A stretch of 64,000 nucleotides of DNA, taken from assembly GCA_002205965.3 (NCBI GenBank), contig NADL03000512.1, forward strand, positions 1,178,001 through 1,242,000, read 5' to 3'. The notes under the pieces are model-generated. The model made no database searches, was not told the origin of the DNA, and saw nothing but the letters and a program-made list of their open reading frames with translations. Below are positions 46,901 through 57,920 of this stretch, piece by piece. The stretch comes from Kappaphycus alvarezii. Its lineage: Eukaryota > Rhodophyta > Florideophyceae > Gigartinales > Solieriaceae. Both the position numbers and the translations under genes were made by a program. The stretch's first letter is position 1. Every line of letters begins with the position of its first letter.

Positions 46901-48130
46901 GTTTATTTTTGTTTATTTTGCTTTATGGCTCTGATGTGAACTACCAGTCAATAGTAATTGATGCCTGATATCAACGGAAAATAATTTCGAACATTGATTT
47001 GTGGTCCAATACGTGCAAATAAATCAATATTTTAGAAACAGAAGTACTTTTTGATTGCAAATGCGATCTCTTGCAGCTTGTAGGTTTCATAAAATTTATA
47101 GTTAAATCATCCATTATAAATTACATATTATAATTAGTTTGCGCCGAGGAAACTTTAGGTTCTTTTGTTAATACTATTCCGTTTTAATAGATCCTCTGTA
47201 CATGTTGTTAGGTGTAGATAATCATTCATATACTTCCGAGTGGGAGCAAGATTTCTATTATATAAACATAAAAGGGAGAGAATTGTTGGATATTACATAA
47301 GTTTCTAGAATATTCCATCTTGAATACATATTAAATTAAGAAATCAAGCACATGAAAAGCTTTCAAAATATATTTCTACTTCCCTGAAAATTCTAAAGTG
47401 TGAATACACATATATTTTTCTTTTTTTTCATCTCTTTTTCGTAGTCTACCTTAAAAGTGAATAAAGAATGACATTAATGATATAATTTCAAGTCCTTAAA
47501 TTGAGTTGAGGTTTATACATTAGAGTTAGATGTCATACATAAGTATAGATAATCGTCTAATGGTATTTTGAACCGCCCTCTTCTGTGAAATACAAAATTT
47601 AACCCGTCTTGAAACCAACCAATACCATATCCACATGAAGTTCCAATAGAATTTCTTTCGAAAATTGCGTCCTTTAGTTTGCAGTCTTCAGTTGAGTATA
47701 TGGAGTCCATTGACCGCATTTTTGACCATTGTCCAAATTGCTCAAGCCAGAGCGTCGTCACTGTGAGTTTTATATATAGTTTGCGTATCTAACTTCACAG
47801 TTCCTTTCTATCTAGGGTTTACTGAAGTAAGAGTAAGGAGCTGGCGGGAAAGCGAAACTATTTGCAGGAGCTACAGATTTTTGTTTGTTGAAGGCGGGTT
47901 GGGGGAGGCGGTAAATCGCATCAATGTGCGTTTTTGATAGAGTTTTGAGGAATTTCACAATAGGGAACAAATGTCGGACTAGACAAGAAACAGTTAGAGC
48001 AAATTTTTGACTATATAATGGTATTTCCAGTTTGGAATATTAATCAAACTAGTCGAATCTAGTAGTAGGCCACTGCTAAAAGCATAAAACGCTAAATACT
48101 AAAAAGAATTGGAAATGTACACAAAATGAG
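43976..48130. other. AT-rich region without supported genes
   Basis: About 4.1 kb at roughly 30-35 percent GC by eye, against near 50 percent in the retroelements. No ORF over about 95 codons has recognisable content, and I find no LTRs, transposase or RNA gene. Short ORFs such as 47761-47513 (minus) look like chance. It may be old, mutated intergenic DNA. Confidence 0.5.
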
Positions 48131-48299
48131 GACATAAAAACGGTTGACATGGTTTAGACCTCGCTTTGTCGAGCAAATTTGATCTCACACTCAAACACCC
48201 AAATTTGGCCCAACTTATCAGTTTTTCACCAGAACTAGCTCGAACTACCCGCTGATATCCCCAGCGGACAGAACGTCTCCGTCAAATAGCCATTCTACC

Positions 48300-48730
48300 T
48301 TTTTTCCGGCTGAAACCGACACTGATGATCGTGAAGAGCAGAACAGCCTCATCTCTAGCCTAAATGTACAAAACGGAATTTCAGCAGGAAGAGATACCCC
48401 AGCTTCACATCCTCAGGTTGCCCGTCGCATCGCTAAGCGCAATAAAGAGGAGGATGGCATCGTTGCACTCTTGACAACGATCCTTATTCAAGACCAACAA
48501 CATCGGGAAGAAATAAGGCGCAGGAAGTAAGATATTCGTCGACGGAAGAAGAACGCCGAGAAGAAAAGGAGCGTCGAAGGGAAGAGAATGAACGGCACCA
48601 GGAGTTTATGCAGATGATGATAACTTTCATTGCGAAAGGTTCACATGGTAACGCGAGTGAGAGAAAACACTTCACATGGCTAACCGATGAGTTCTTTTTC
48701 TATCAGAAAATGGTTTGCCTCAACACTTAG
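48300..48730 (+). pseudogene. Partner (coiled-coil C-terminus) protein of Harbinger element 3
   Basis: The plus strand reads ARRIAKRNKEEDGIVALLTT (48420), ILIQDQQHREEIRRRK with a stop, then, one frame over, RREEKERRREENERHQEF, MQMMITFIAKGSHGNA and a stop at 48730. Arg/Glu-rich coiled coils of this kind are the usual C-terminus of the Myb-like partner in Harbinger transposons. The DNA-binding half is not clear upstream (48160-48300). It converges on the transposase gene at 48.8 kb, as in element 1. Confidence 0.6.
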
Positions 48731-48779
48731 ATGCGGCATGTCCGTTGAAATTATCTAGTTCACACCAACTAGCTTAGCA

Positions 48780-49860
48780 CGCATGTTGAATAAATGAACA
48801 AAACATAGCGACAGCAACTTCCTCTCCCCATTTTCTTTGTACGCGAAGCAGTCTTTCATTCTAAGGAACGTACCTTTAAATTCTCTCATACCCACTCGGA
48901 AGCCTATCTCATTGAAGTTGACTGTCTGATTTTAAGGAATTCGTCCGGTCCATCAGCGTTTGCTTCATCCTGAGCTGGCTTGATAAGGAAAGGATATTTC
49001 CCCTTCGCGAATGCGGAGTCCACTACAATCTTTCCCATACACAAGTCAAATTGCTGTTGTAGTTTCTCGTAGACACCACTCCATTCCGCTATCATATAGT
49101 CATGCATGCTTCCTAGTACATTGATAACACACGCTATAATTGTACCATTAGGCGCAAAGACGAACACATTTTAGACATAATGATCGTGCGCGAATCCGTG
49201 ATAAAACATATTCTGAATGATTTAGTCACCTGATTGTACCAAGTAATGCTTTCAACCATCAGAAACAGTGTACACATGTTCCAAAGAATGGTACTTTACC
49301 GCAAATATCTCCGTGAATAGCAATGTTTCCGCCAGAGTTGGCATTTTGATCTTTGCCTTGTCGTCTGAGGACAAAATGCGGAGCACAAGTCGACGCACAA
49401 ACCGTATGAAAAAGGAGCAATACAGGGTTGGTTACACCAAAAAACATACAGATATTCCAGGTAGATCCTCTCGTTCTATGCCAGGTAAGCAACAACCCAA
49501 GGCACATCGTGCATCAAGTGTACGCGGTCGCCCTCCATGTCTAATCCTATTTTCTAGGATACGAATATTGCCATCCTCGGAGAAAGTGTAATATCGCTGG
49601 TAAAGAGGCTCGAACTGAGTGAGCAAGTATGCGAATGTTCGATGATCGATGCCTGTCATTGTGATGAGAGATTGATCACATCTTGAAATATAGAGAATCA
49701 TGAAAGGAGATGTACTTGATTCAACCAAAGCTCTACGCGAGGCACGCCGATCGCGGCGTCTTAGCCCCTCTACGCTTAATCTGCCATGAAAGTTAGTTGT
49801 CTTCTCTGCGTTCTTGTCTTCTGCTGGAGCAAAAGGGACAGCAAAAGGAGGTACACAGAT
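48780..49860 (-). pseudogene. PIF/Harbinger DDE transposase (element 3)
   Basis: Reading leftward: ISRCDQSLITMTGIDHRTF and FEPLYQRYYTF near 49650, RIRHGGRPRTLDARCALG near 49530, VSDG with the first Asp near 49265, FVFAPNGTIIACVIN and GSMHDYMIAEW near 49130, VVDSAFAKGKYPFL with the second Asp near 49010, and SEW with the Glu near 48895. Stops follow VSDG and lie in the last part, and frames change near 49440. The order is that of DDE transposases in other Harbinger elements. Its 5' end lies very close to the LTR at 49917, so this transposon and the Copia element adjoin or overlap there. Confidence 0.78.
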
Positions 49861-49916
49861 GGCATTTTGTCTCCGCAAAAACTGATGTTGAGAATGATAT
49901 AGAGAAGTGTGAGATG

Positions 49917-50165
49917 GGACGAGGGAGAGAAAGAAGGAAGGAATGAGAGAAGTAGAGTGAAAGAGAGAGTGATAGAGAGAAGGATTGAGGACCAAGAAAG
50001 AGAGTTGAGAGAAGGTGGTGAGGAACGTTACTCAGACAGAACAGGAACGTAGACCGAGGCTAATGTAGACCTCGAGGAAAGTCGACTGGTGCTTCCGGAC
50101 GATTGAAGGAAATTTCCAGAAGCCATGTAGACGACGTTGAGAGACCAGTCCTAAACCTGCTTGAT
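49917..50165 (-). repeat. 3' LTR segment of Copia element 2
   Basis: It matches the 5' LTR of the same element at 55470-55540 and the LTR of element 1 (tactcagacagaac, tagacctcgag, cttccgg, agccatgta). The lower limit lies next to the Harbinger transposase start. Confidence 0.65.
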
Positions 50166-50389
50166 CTGATCTAAAGATGATCAACTCAAGCTTATAGCAC
50201 TGTACAGTGCAAAAAACGTAACGGTCATGTTCTAGGTTGCTCAGTAACCTACAGTAACAGAAGTCGGTAAGCCTCTTTGCCAGCTTTAAGCTGTCAGCAG
50301 AGGCGACATAAAGTATTTACTCGAACACCGCACCTCAAACTATAACTGAACACAATAGAGCTCCCTCAATCTGGAAAAAATTCCAAAAA

Positions 50390-53300
50390 TTAATTGGGAA
50401 TGCTAGGAAGAACGATACCCAACTCACGTCGAAACTTCATAAACTTGATTCGAAGCAAAGGCTTGGTCAGAATATCGGAAACTTGATCTTTGATTCGGCA
50501 ATGAGATATCTGGATCTGCGTTGCGGCTAATGCCTCATGAACGAAGTAGTACCGAATATAGAATGCTTATTTCGCTCGTTGTTGGACTGGTTCTTCGCGA
50601 TACGGTGTCTACAAAGGAAGCGCACTGTCCTTTTCCCCGGTTTGATCCCATCTGAAAGCACTATAGGAGTATATACGTGCTTTGAATCATTTATTTTGAA
50701 CCACTCGATTATTTTTCCGTATAAGATGCCTGAGAAATGTGCAAAGTTTTCTTTACGGTGACGAACGACTTGGATTCCCAGAAACTCTTGACAGGATGGA
50801 GATTTTTCATCTTTAAGCGGCTCTTCAACTCAGTTTTGATTCTTTTCAATCCACCTCTATCGGATCCTGCAATCAAGATATAATCTACGTAAAGCACAAT
50901 TAATGAAACCGAGTTACCATGCCTAGACAAATAAAGCATGGTTCATATGGGTTGCTTTTGAATCGAAGATTTGAGGTTAAGAACTTATGTATTTTTGCAT
51001 ATCATTGACGTGGGTCTCCTTCAGCCCGTACGAAGCTTTCAGAAGTCTGCAAACTTGATCAGGATTTTTTCATCACGAAGGCAGGATTTGTCTTCCATAT
51101 ACATCTCCTTCTCCAAATCTCCGTTTAGGAACGCGGTTATCACGTCCATTTGATCACATTTGAGGTCGAGGAGATTTATCAAACAAAAAACCTGCGGATA
51201 ACAGACAGAAAAACCACAGGAGCATACTTATGATTGTACTGAAGTCTAGGGCCTGTCTAAATCCCTTGGCGACGACGCGAACTTTCGGAACAACTCCCGG
51301 TCTCACGCAAAAAACGTAGCGGCAAGGAATCCCGTACATTCCTGGTTTCCGTGAGACAATTTTGAAGCTCCATTTCCCCGAATGTATTCTTCTTCCCTCT
51401 TGATTCCAGGCATCCAGAAACAAAAGTTCTCGGAGAAGGGCTTCGTCGTACGAAGCAAGGACGCCGATGGATGTCGATGCAGTATCAGCAATAAGAGATA
51501 AATCTTCTGTGAGGCTAGTAACCTTCCACTTATTTGGATTTATGGATACTCTAAATGAGCGACGACGGATGACTGCCCAGGAGTCGTCATGAAGTGAACG
51601 ATTATTGTCGGTTTCAGGGACACGTCTAATTCTTCAGTATGTTGCGCTGCAGACGACTGTGTGAAAATTTCTCCCACTGAGGACTCTGCATCAACTCGGA
51701 AATGGTCTTTTTCGGAATATTTTTCGAACTCTTTTGTAGTACATTGAACTTCTGAAATTCCAGACTCATTCAATATTGCATCTCGAGATACAACCATTTT
51801 CTCTGCCAATATATCCAAAAGCTTCTAACCTTTACTTTTAAAGCAGTAGCACATCATAAAAGCTTCCCTTGACCTCGGAACCACCTTTTTAATGTCTCTT
51901 GTAGGGACTTTATACCAGCATCGTGATCCGAATACTCGCAGATGCAATACATTTGGAATAGTCCCGTTCCAAAGGAAATATGGGTTGATTTATCTGGTAG
52001 AGCGCTAGAGGTTAGTCGTTTCAGAACATAAACAGAGATGGAGAGATCCTCTTCCAAGGAGTGCTTGGGAGTACTCTTATGATGCAACATCGAGTGGAAC
52101 AGGTTGAGAAGTGTACGATTCATTGGTTCAGCAACACTATTTTGCTGATGCATGTGGGATACTGTGAGCTGATGTTTAATAACTTCTGAGTCGGGTAAAT
52201 CCTTGAAAGCGGAAAAGATATAATCCTCGCCATTGTCAGATCGCAACGCTTTGAGAAGAAGATGGTCTTCATCAGGAGCGGGATTTTCTTTATGAAATTC
52301 ATGAACGTGAAGTTCCCTTAGAGATCGACTAGTATGTTTTTCTGCGAGTGTCTTTTAATTTGGGAAACATTTCAGAACCTTTAAATTGTCGTCAAAGTGT
52401 AGAAGATCTTTCATTTGGAGTAGTCGTCAATAAATGACGCAATAAATCTTGCGCTGCAAAGCGAAGGAGTTTCGACAGATCCCAAAAAATCTGAGTGAAA
52501 TATCTCAAGGAGCTCTGTAGAGTGACTATCCCTTGTCTTAGGAATCGGGCGCGATGCGACTTGGCGAGGATACAACCAACGCAAGAATCACTCTCGTTTG
52601 ATTCTTTGCGCTTAAGGCCCTGTACGGTCCCATCTCCGACCATTGACTTGATCGAACTGGTGTTGACGTTTGCAAATCGTTCTTGCCATGTGGAGAGTGA
52701 AGTAAGCAAGAAAAACTCTGTAAATGCAGTAATTGATGAGTCCTGGGCCATTTGCAATGTATATAAACCTTTAACAAGTGTTTCAGTTGCAATGGTAGAG
52801 CCATTTGTACCACTGACGAGAGAAAGTCACTTGTGATCGAAATGGGAGTTATTCCTCGATCTGCCATGAAAGATAATGAAAGCAATTGATAGCGCATGCT
52901 CGAGACGTGCAGAACGTTCTTCTTCATGCATTTGACAGTCGCTTAAATTCGTTGAAGAGTTAGGATTGCATCTCCTGATCCTTCGATAGGCGCTGCGGAG
53001 TCAGCTCCCATATTTAGTGCTGAAGGGAATGAAGAGGGATTGAACGTAGTGAAAGCTGAGCGATCATCCGGGACATGTGAAGTGAGTCCCGAATCAATAA
53101 CCCAATCATTCGAAAGTGAGATTGATGTAACAATGATCTGTAGTGCAACATTCGTATGTTCAGAGAGAATGGGCGGACATCTGTAACTCTTTATACCACT
53201 GCCACGTAGAATGGATCCTGTTGTAACTTTTGGAGGATTATTCGAGTGAGCCAAATTTGGATCTTCATAGATACTTAGTAGACGTACAAGGTCCTTGGTT

Positions 53301-54120
53301 TTTTCGTCAATAACACATTCATGTGATGCTACGATACCTTTCCGCCAACACGGGCCTTGTCTAGATGAGCACGAATAGGATGACTGACAGGAGCAAGGTG
53401 GGGTACGTTTGAAACGGGGACTGCGGTCGCGATGTTTTCTGCAGTATGTGCAAATTTCTGTGGAAGGATCTCGTTTGAATTTCGGACGTTCTTTGACTAA
53501 AGTGCTACAGACTCCGAGGATTTCAAGGCATCATGATCAAGGTGAGCATGACGTTGTTCCTCCTGATGGCATCGACTCAGGACGAATTCTAGCGAAAGTT
53601 TGTCTTCATCAATGTGTGCAGCGTCAAATGTAGAGATGAGACTGTCAAAAATATCAGGTTGACCATTTAACAAGGCCATGAGCATCTCACTATCCTTGCC
53701 TTAGACCGATATTGCCCTCAGAGTGGCTGAAATCTTACGAATTCTAGCGCCAAACGGAAGTACCTTCTCGATTTCTTTAATATTTGCAGTGTAAAAACGA
53801 TACCTTGAAACTAACTTGTTTAAAATAGTTATTTTTTCAAAGATGTCACAAATGGGAGGCCACATGACTTTGGCGGTGCTGGCATAATGGACCTGCTCGC
53901 GATTTGTATCAGAGAGAGTCAGTCCGATAAATGCGCGTGCCTTACAATCTGCCTTCTTCCATGAGGAGTAGGCTGCTGAAGAAGTCTCGGGAGGGTCTTC
54001 TGTGAGGTAGTCGTCAACTTCTCTTAATCAAAGTGATAGCTGCATTCGGGACTTCCAGATGTGAAAGTTGTCATCACGGAGCTTTTTGAAACTGCCGATA
54101 CGAACTCCAGAGGAATCTAT
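50390..54120 (-). pseudogene. Gag-pol polyprotein of Copia element 2
   Basis: Gag begins at 54120 with ATA where element 1 has ATG (DSSGVRIGSFKKLRDDNF). The zinc knuckle ICTYCRKHRDRS lacks its last Cys. Protease DWVIDSGLTSHVPD lies near 53090. Integrase has SDSCVGCILAKSHRARF (52580) and an intact Glu in QQNSVAEPMNRTLLNL (52130). RT shows KIVSRKPGMYGIPCRYVF (51340) and LIVLYVDYILIA (50900), with Tyr replacing one Asp of the YVDD box. The C-terminus IQISHCRIKDQVSDILTKPL (50480) and RELGI ends at 50390. Part of RNase H is deleted. Stops and frame changes are frequent; the copy looks inactive. Confidence 0.82.
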
Positions 54121-54185
54121 GATTAATGCAGTACAGTGGTTTGAAACTGTGATTGAGCAAAGTAGATACACAGTGATACTACAGT

Positions 54186-55119
54186 TTACTTATTTCTATG
54201 CTTGATGTGTTTGTCGCGGTCGTGCCTTGTCTGGAACAGGCGATTGCAGCAGACACAGGGAGCAATGAATGTTCTCCTCTCGGCGCGGTTCCGACACCTC
54301 TGACCTCCTCTGTGCTGCTCGAATTGCTTTGGTCCGGACACCTTCAGCTGATAAATATCGCAAACAAGGAAGGGATCCTTCGGCTTGGAGGCCGGGATAG
54401 GGAATGGAGATCGAGATTTAGGAGCGAGGGGAAGAGGAGCCGGAGAGAGATGTTCGACATAGAGAGGAGTCGGAACCCTTGCAGGAGGAGGAACAGATGC
54501 AAGAGGGGAGAAGTAGGCGAAAGAGAAATCTGAGAAAGAGTAACTGGAGACGTAGCAGGCGGAACTGGAGTCGGCGGAGCAGGAGCGAGAGAGGAAGAAA
54601 TAAAAGAAACAAATTTGACGGCAACAGCAGGCTTGGTATTCCGACGACCTTGTTTGGCCTTTCTGATGCGAGTAGATGGCACAGGAAGGACCTTTGCGCG
54701 AAGTTTGATGGGCTTCTTCGACGACTTTCCTGCAGCAGCCCTCTTATTTCCAAGGGCACGGATATGCCGAAGGAATTTTTTCTTCGGGGAGGAGAAGGAG
54801 GGATAACAATTACGCTTGGAGTGGTAACGGTAGAGGGGACGTCACTACCCTCGCCGTCCGACTCGATGGCTGAGTCGTCGATGAAGCGACAATCAGGGCG
54901 AGGGAATTCTTGTGAGTCGAAGCAGAGCTTGCGAACGACGGGATCGTCTGGGGCGATCTCGATGCCGCGACGAAAGACGATACGATAGATGGCTACTGAA
55001 AGCAAGGAGGTGCGAGGTTAAGCAAGGTGTAAGGTAGTAGAGTGGTATATACAGAAAGAATGAGTGCGAAATGGTTTGAACTTACTGTTGAAACGAGACA
55101 CGGGCCGTGAAACAAACAT
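54186..55119 (-). CDS. Spliced accessory ORF (zinc-finger protein) of Copia element 2
   Basis: The ATG at 55119 begins MFVSRPVSRFN (exon 1, 55119-55086). After a 90-base intron, exon 2 (54995-54186) reads IAIYRIVFRRGIEIAPDD, KLCFDSQEFPRPDCRF, an acidic Ser-rich part, a basic part KLRAKVLPVPSTRIRKAKQ, a Pro/Ser-rich spacer and a Cys/His end. That end has CDIYQLKVSGPKQFEQH plus GGQRC (finger 1, second Cys changed to Tyr) and PCVCCNRLFQTRHDRDKH (finger 2). The stop is at 54188-54186, about 65 bases before gag. One-base breaks lie at the A-run near 54772 and in the spacer. Standard Copia elements have no such gene. It likely binds nucleic acid; the role is unknown. Confidence 0.72.
54996..55085 (-). 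other. Intron in the accessory ORF, Copia element 2
   Basis: The 90 bases start GTAAGTTCAAACC and end CTTTCAG. Frame and junction residues (N-I-A-I here, N-V-V-I in element 1) are conserved across the two copies. Confidence 0.75.
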
Positions 55120-55339
55120 AGGTATGCAGCACAGAGACGAGACAGGTAACAACGGGAATAAGTCGGGCCGCAAGATAAACTGTGTTCTGTGGTGCAGAGA
55201 TGTAGAATGAAGACTGGCTGCAAAACCATTCGAAGTAGGAATTGCAGAGACTACAAACATTAGACAGGTCACAAGACAGAAGTTAAAAGATAATGCAGAG
55301 ACGACGTAGAAGTGACGTCCAAAACAACAGCGGTTTTTT

Positions 55340-55552
55340 ATTCCTTCACTTGCGCGAAGTTCTTTTTCCTCCCCTACACGGAGTGGTCGCTGACGAAGAG
55401 CATGAGGCCTAAAAGGTAAGTTGTTGAGGCGCGTTCGCGGCCTGGGCTCATAATCTGATAGAGAAAAGGAGGAGGTGGGACGAGGGAGAGAAAGAAGGAA
55501 GGAATGAGAGAAGTAGAGTAGAAGAGAGAAAGAGAGAGAGAAGGCGCCCGAT
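55340..55552 (-). repeat. Truncated 5' LTR of Copia element 2
   Basis: From the ctacacggagtggtcgctgacg word (also in element 1) to the purine-rich run ending about 55552. Beyond that the match to the other LTRs stops and a foreign coding sequence starts. Confidence 0.65.
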
Positions 55553-56158
55553 ACTTTCCTTTTCAAGTTCTGATGATTCAAAGGCAAGCCGCTCACGCCC
55601 AAAATTCAACCGTTCCCTATCCAGATTCACCCTCGCCAGATCAGCGTCGCGTAAGTGCATTGCCAACCTGTCCATTTCTCTGCTTGAAATCAGCTCGTTG
55701 TTCTTTTTCGCCGTTTTGCGTGGTCGCTGAGACCCAACCCTCTCCCCTGCTTCACTAGGTCTTCCATCATCTGAATTGTTGAAGCTGGAGTGGTTCGTTG
55801 CAAGATGCATGAATACCCTCCCAATGTTGCGATTATGCCCATAAATCACCAAATACCCTGGCAGTATCCCTCCAGTAACCTGTATCAGGGATTTACACTG
55901 TAAGATGACATCAGTGCAACTTGTGCACTGTACCCACACACGAGAGTAAAACATAAGATCATACCTCTTGTACCAAGCCAATGACATGGAGCCATCGTGG
56001 TTATCTCGCGTGGTTCTCGAAACATTTCGGACCCACCAATTAGCAACCGCTTTATGCCTCCTTGCCAATTGGACCATTGGGACTTTGCCATGATTTTTAT
56101 TGCTGTCGGTTACACTGATTGCTGCTACATGAGCCTTCAGAACCTTGTAGTTTGGCAC
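55553..56158 (-). CDS. Coiled-coil protein of unknown family
   Basis: It is about 200 residues, reading leftward from NYKVLKAHVAAISVTDSN. An N-terminal part has several Trp (VANWWVRNVS) and Cys (VQCTSCTDVILQCK). A Ser/Asn-rich linker follows, and then a strong coiled coil, REMDRLAMHLRDADLARVN and RERLNFGRERLAF. The frame runs on into the Copia LTR at 55552, so the original 3' end is lost or the element inserted here. The first codon is uncertain. It may belong with the Myb-like gene upstream as a transposon partner gene. Confidence 0.45.
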
Positions 56159-56286
56159 CTATCGGGTCGCTTTTTCTAGAATACCTTTGAATTCATTACA
56201 ATTTGCTTAAAATTTATCTCTGCTGATGTTGAGTACTTTTTCCATATAAACCATGATCAGAAGCTCCGGTCTGTGTACCGGAAGCT

Positions 56287-56892
56287 TCAACCATCATTCC
56301 AACCATCGATTACCTCTTGTGCGCCCAAACCCCAACACCCAACTCTTTCCTTCTCTTGATCTAGCTCTTTCACAGCTTGCTTCTCCGACCCTTTTCTCGT
56401 CTCCATATCCTCGTGGTCTTCTCGCATCAAAAGAAGGTGCTCATTCATCTCCCTCAACTCACCACCAACCCCCGATCGAAGCTGATCGCGCTTATCAGAC
56501 TTGCCAAAGGATGAATGAATCCTCCTTTACCTATCTTGTGCACATTTTGCCGACACTTTTTGCGTGATGCTTGGATATCCGTTCACCTTCTCCGGCACCA
56601 TCTCGAAGCGGTTCGACACTTTGTCGTAAGAGGCGATTTGGGCCTTCGCAGCCACCACCTGGCGCAAAATAATAAGACCTTCTTCAGACAAAAACCTCGA
56701 GGGACATCCTTTTTTCTCCTTGTCTGGGGAGGGCAGTAGTGTTGACATAACTTTGGCGCCAGACGGAGCTCCTTCGTTCGATACTTCTTGTGTTGGACTT
56801 ACAACCTGGGTACTTACTGTTTCACACTCGTCGCTTTGGTCGGTGTTTTCCGTTTGTACCGGAGCGAGTGGGTGGATGTCGTTTTTGAACAT
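56287..56892 (-). pseudogene. Myb/SANT-like DNA-binding protein
   Basis: The ATG at 56892 (MFKNDIHPLAPVQTEN) is the likely start. The Myb/SANT-like domain spans RFLSEEGLIILRQVVAAKAQ, IASYDKVSNRFEMVPEKVNG and QKVSAKCAQDR, then DKRDQLRSGVGGELREMNEH and a long charged coiled coil ending at 56287. Proteins of this make-up accompany transposons in algae and oomycetes. One in-frame TAA at about 56526 interrupts the domain at QDR, where a Tyr or Trp would be usual. No transposase lies next to it, so it is a solitary or captured copy. Confidence 0.6.
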
Positions 56893-57000
56893 GATGGGGG
56901 AGATGGGAGGGAGATGAGAGGGAGCTAGGGGGGGCGATGGGGGGTGGGGGCGAGATGTGGGGAAGATGGGGGGAGATTGGGGGATATGGGGAAGGGTCCG
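56885..57000 (+). repeat. G-rich tract upstream of the Myb-like gene
   Basis: A run of at least ten G-tracts of three to seven (atggggg, agggagg, gggggggcg, gggtgggggcg and so on). The sequence could form G-quadruplexes on the plus strand, just before the minus-strand Myb-like start. Confidence 0.6.
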
Positions 57001-57439
57001 ATTGGCCCCGGACGGAGAAGATTTTTGCCAAGTACCCTCGAGGTACTGTTTATTTCCTGCGTTAACATTTCTCACAGCCGTTCACTAACTAGTAGGATTC
57101 CAGACGTGTTCATCACAAGACAATTGCAGAATTCTGCAATTCAATTACAGTCTGTAATTTTCAGTGAGGTTTTGGTCCTATTTAATTCTGAAAAGCGATG
57201 GCGTAAACCCACTACTGTACAAACGAAAAATATACAGCACAGTACATAGGTTTCCGAAAGGGAGAGAGTTCAAAAGCTTGAAGCCAGCGGCTTGCTCTCA
57301 ATAGGTACTGTATAGTGATGGCGGGGAATTATTGGTCATAGATTTTTAAGTACATAAAAATTAAAATTTTTCAATTACCTGTAATAGAATTATTCCAAAA
57401 TAATTTTCATTTATTCCCTACCTGTGCATATAAACTCAC

Positions 57440-57545
57440 AAAGTAATTAATGATTCCTGGGGTATAAAAGAATTAATGACTTTCTGAAGTCATTAAAGAA
57501 TTTATGACTTACAGAAGTCATTAAAGAATCAATGACTTGATTACC
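57440..57545. repeat. Subterminal repeats of the hAT element (left)
   Basis: The unit agaagtcattaaagaat followed by (t/c)aatgact recurs at about 57487 and 57517, with a further partial copy. Similar gtcataat/attatgac words lie at 63120-63230 near the right end. Subterminal repeats of this sort are transposase binding sites in Ac-like elements. Confidence 0.6.
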
Positions 57546-57920
57546 AAATTATTACCTGGAGCAATAGAATACACTATGGCAAAATTATTACTATTACCAA
57601 TTAATTACCTGCCTACAATAGAATTCACCACTAGGGCATGGAGAAAAATAACTGTATTACCATTCTTATTCTATTGGAATAAATATTCACCTTACCACAT
57701 CTCCGGAATTTCATGACCACAAAGTAATTAATTATCTATGACTTGATCACCACCGATGCCCCTCAAAAGTCATGATTTTACAGTATTCTATACTATTGCC
57801 TAGAATGACACAGTTTTGAACATAGATCCAAATAGCCACAATATTCTTGGTCAGAGCCGTCTAAGACCAAAAACACAAGGTTTACCGAAAACTACCGATT
57901 TCACGACCTTTTCAGCCAAA

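Larger units (their letters stand above)
49917..55552 (-). mobile_element. Ty1/Copia element 2 with accessory ORF
   Basis: Read leftward: truncated 5' LTR (about 55340-55552), spliced accessory ORF, gag-pol (54120-50390) and 3' LTR segment (about 49917-50165). The two LTR pieces share gggacgagggagagaaag followed by gaaggaatgagagaagtag. The 5' LTR stops matching at about 55552, where a different, coiled-coil coding sequence begins. Inside pol, the RNase H core is missing between about 50710 and 50530. Confidence 0.85.

Noticed and set aside
57440-57545. CRISPR-like array from short spaced repeats
   Set aside because: Units are few, imperfect and part of the hAT subterminal repeats in a eukaryotic context.
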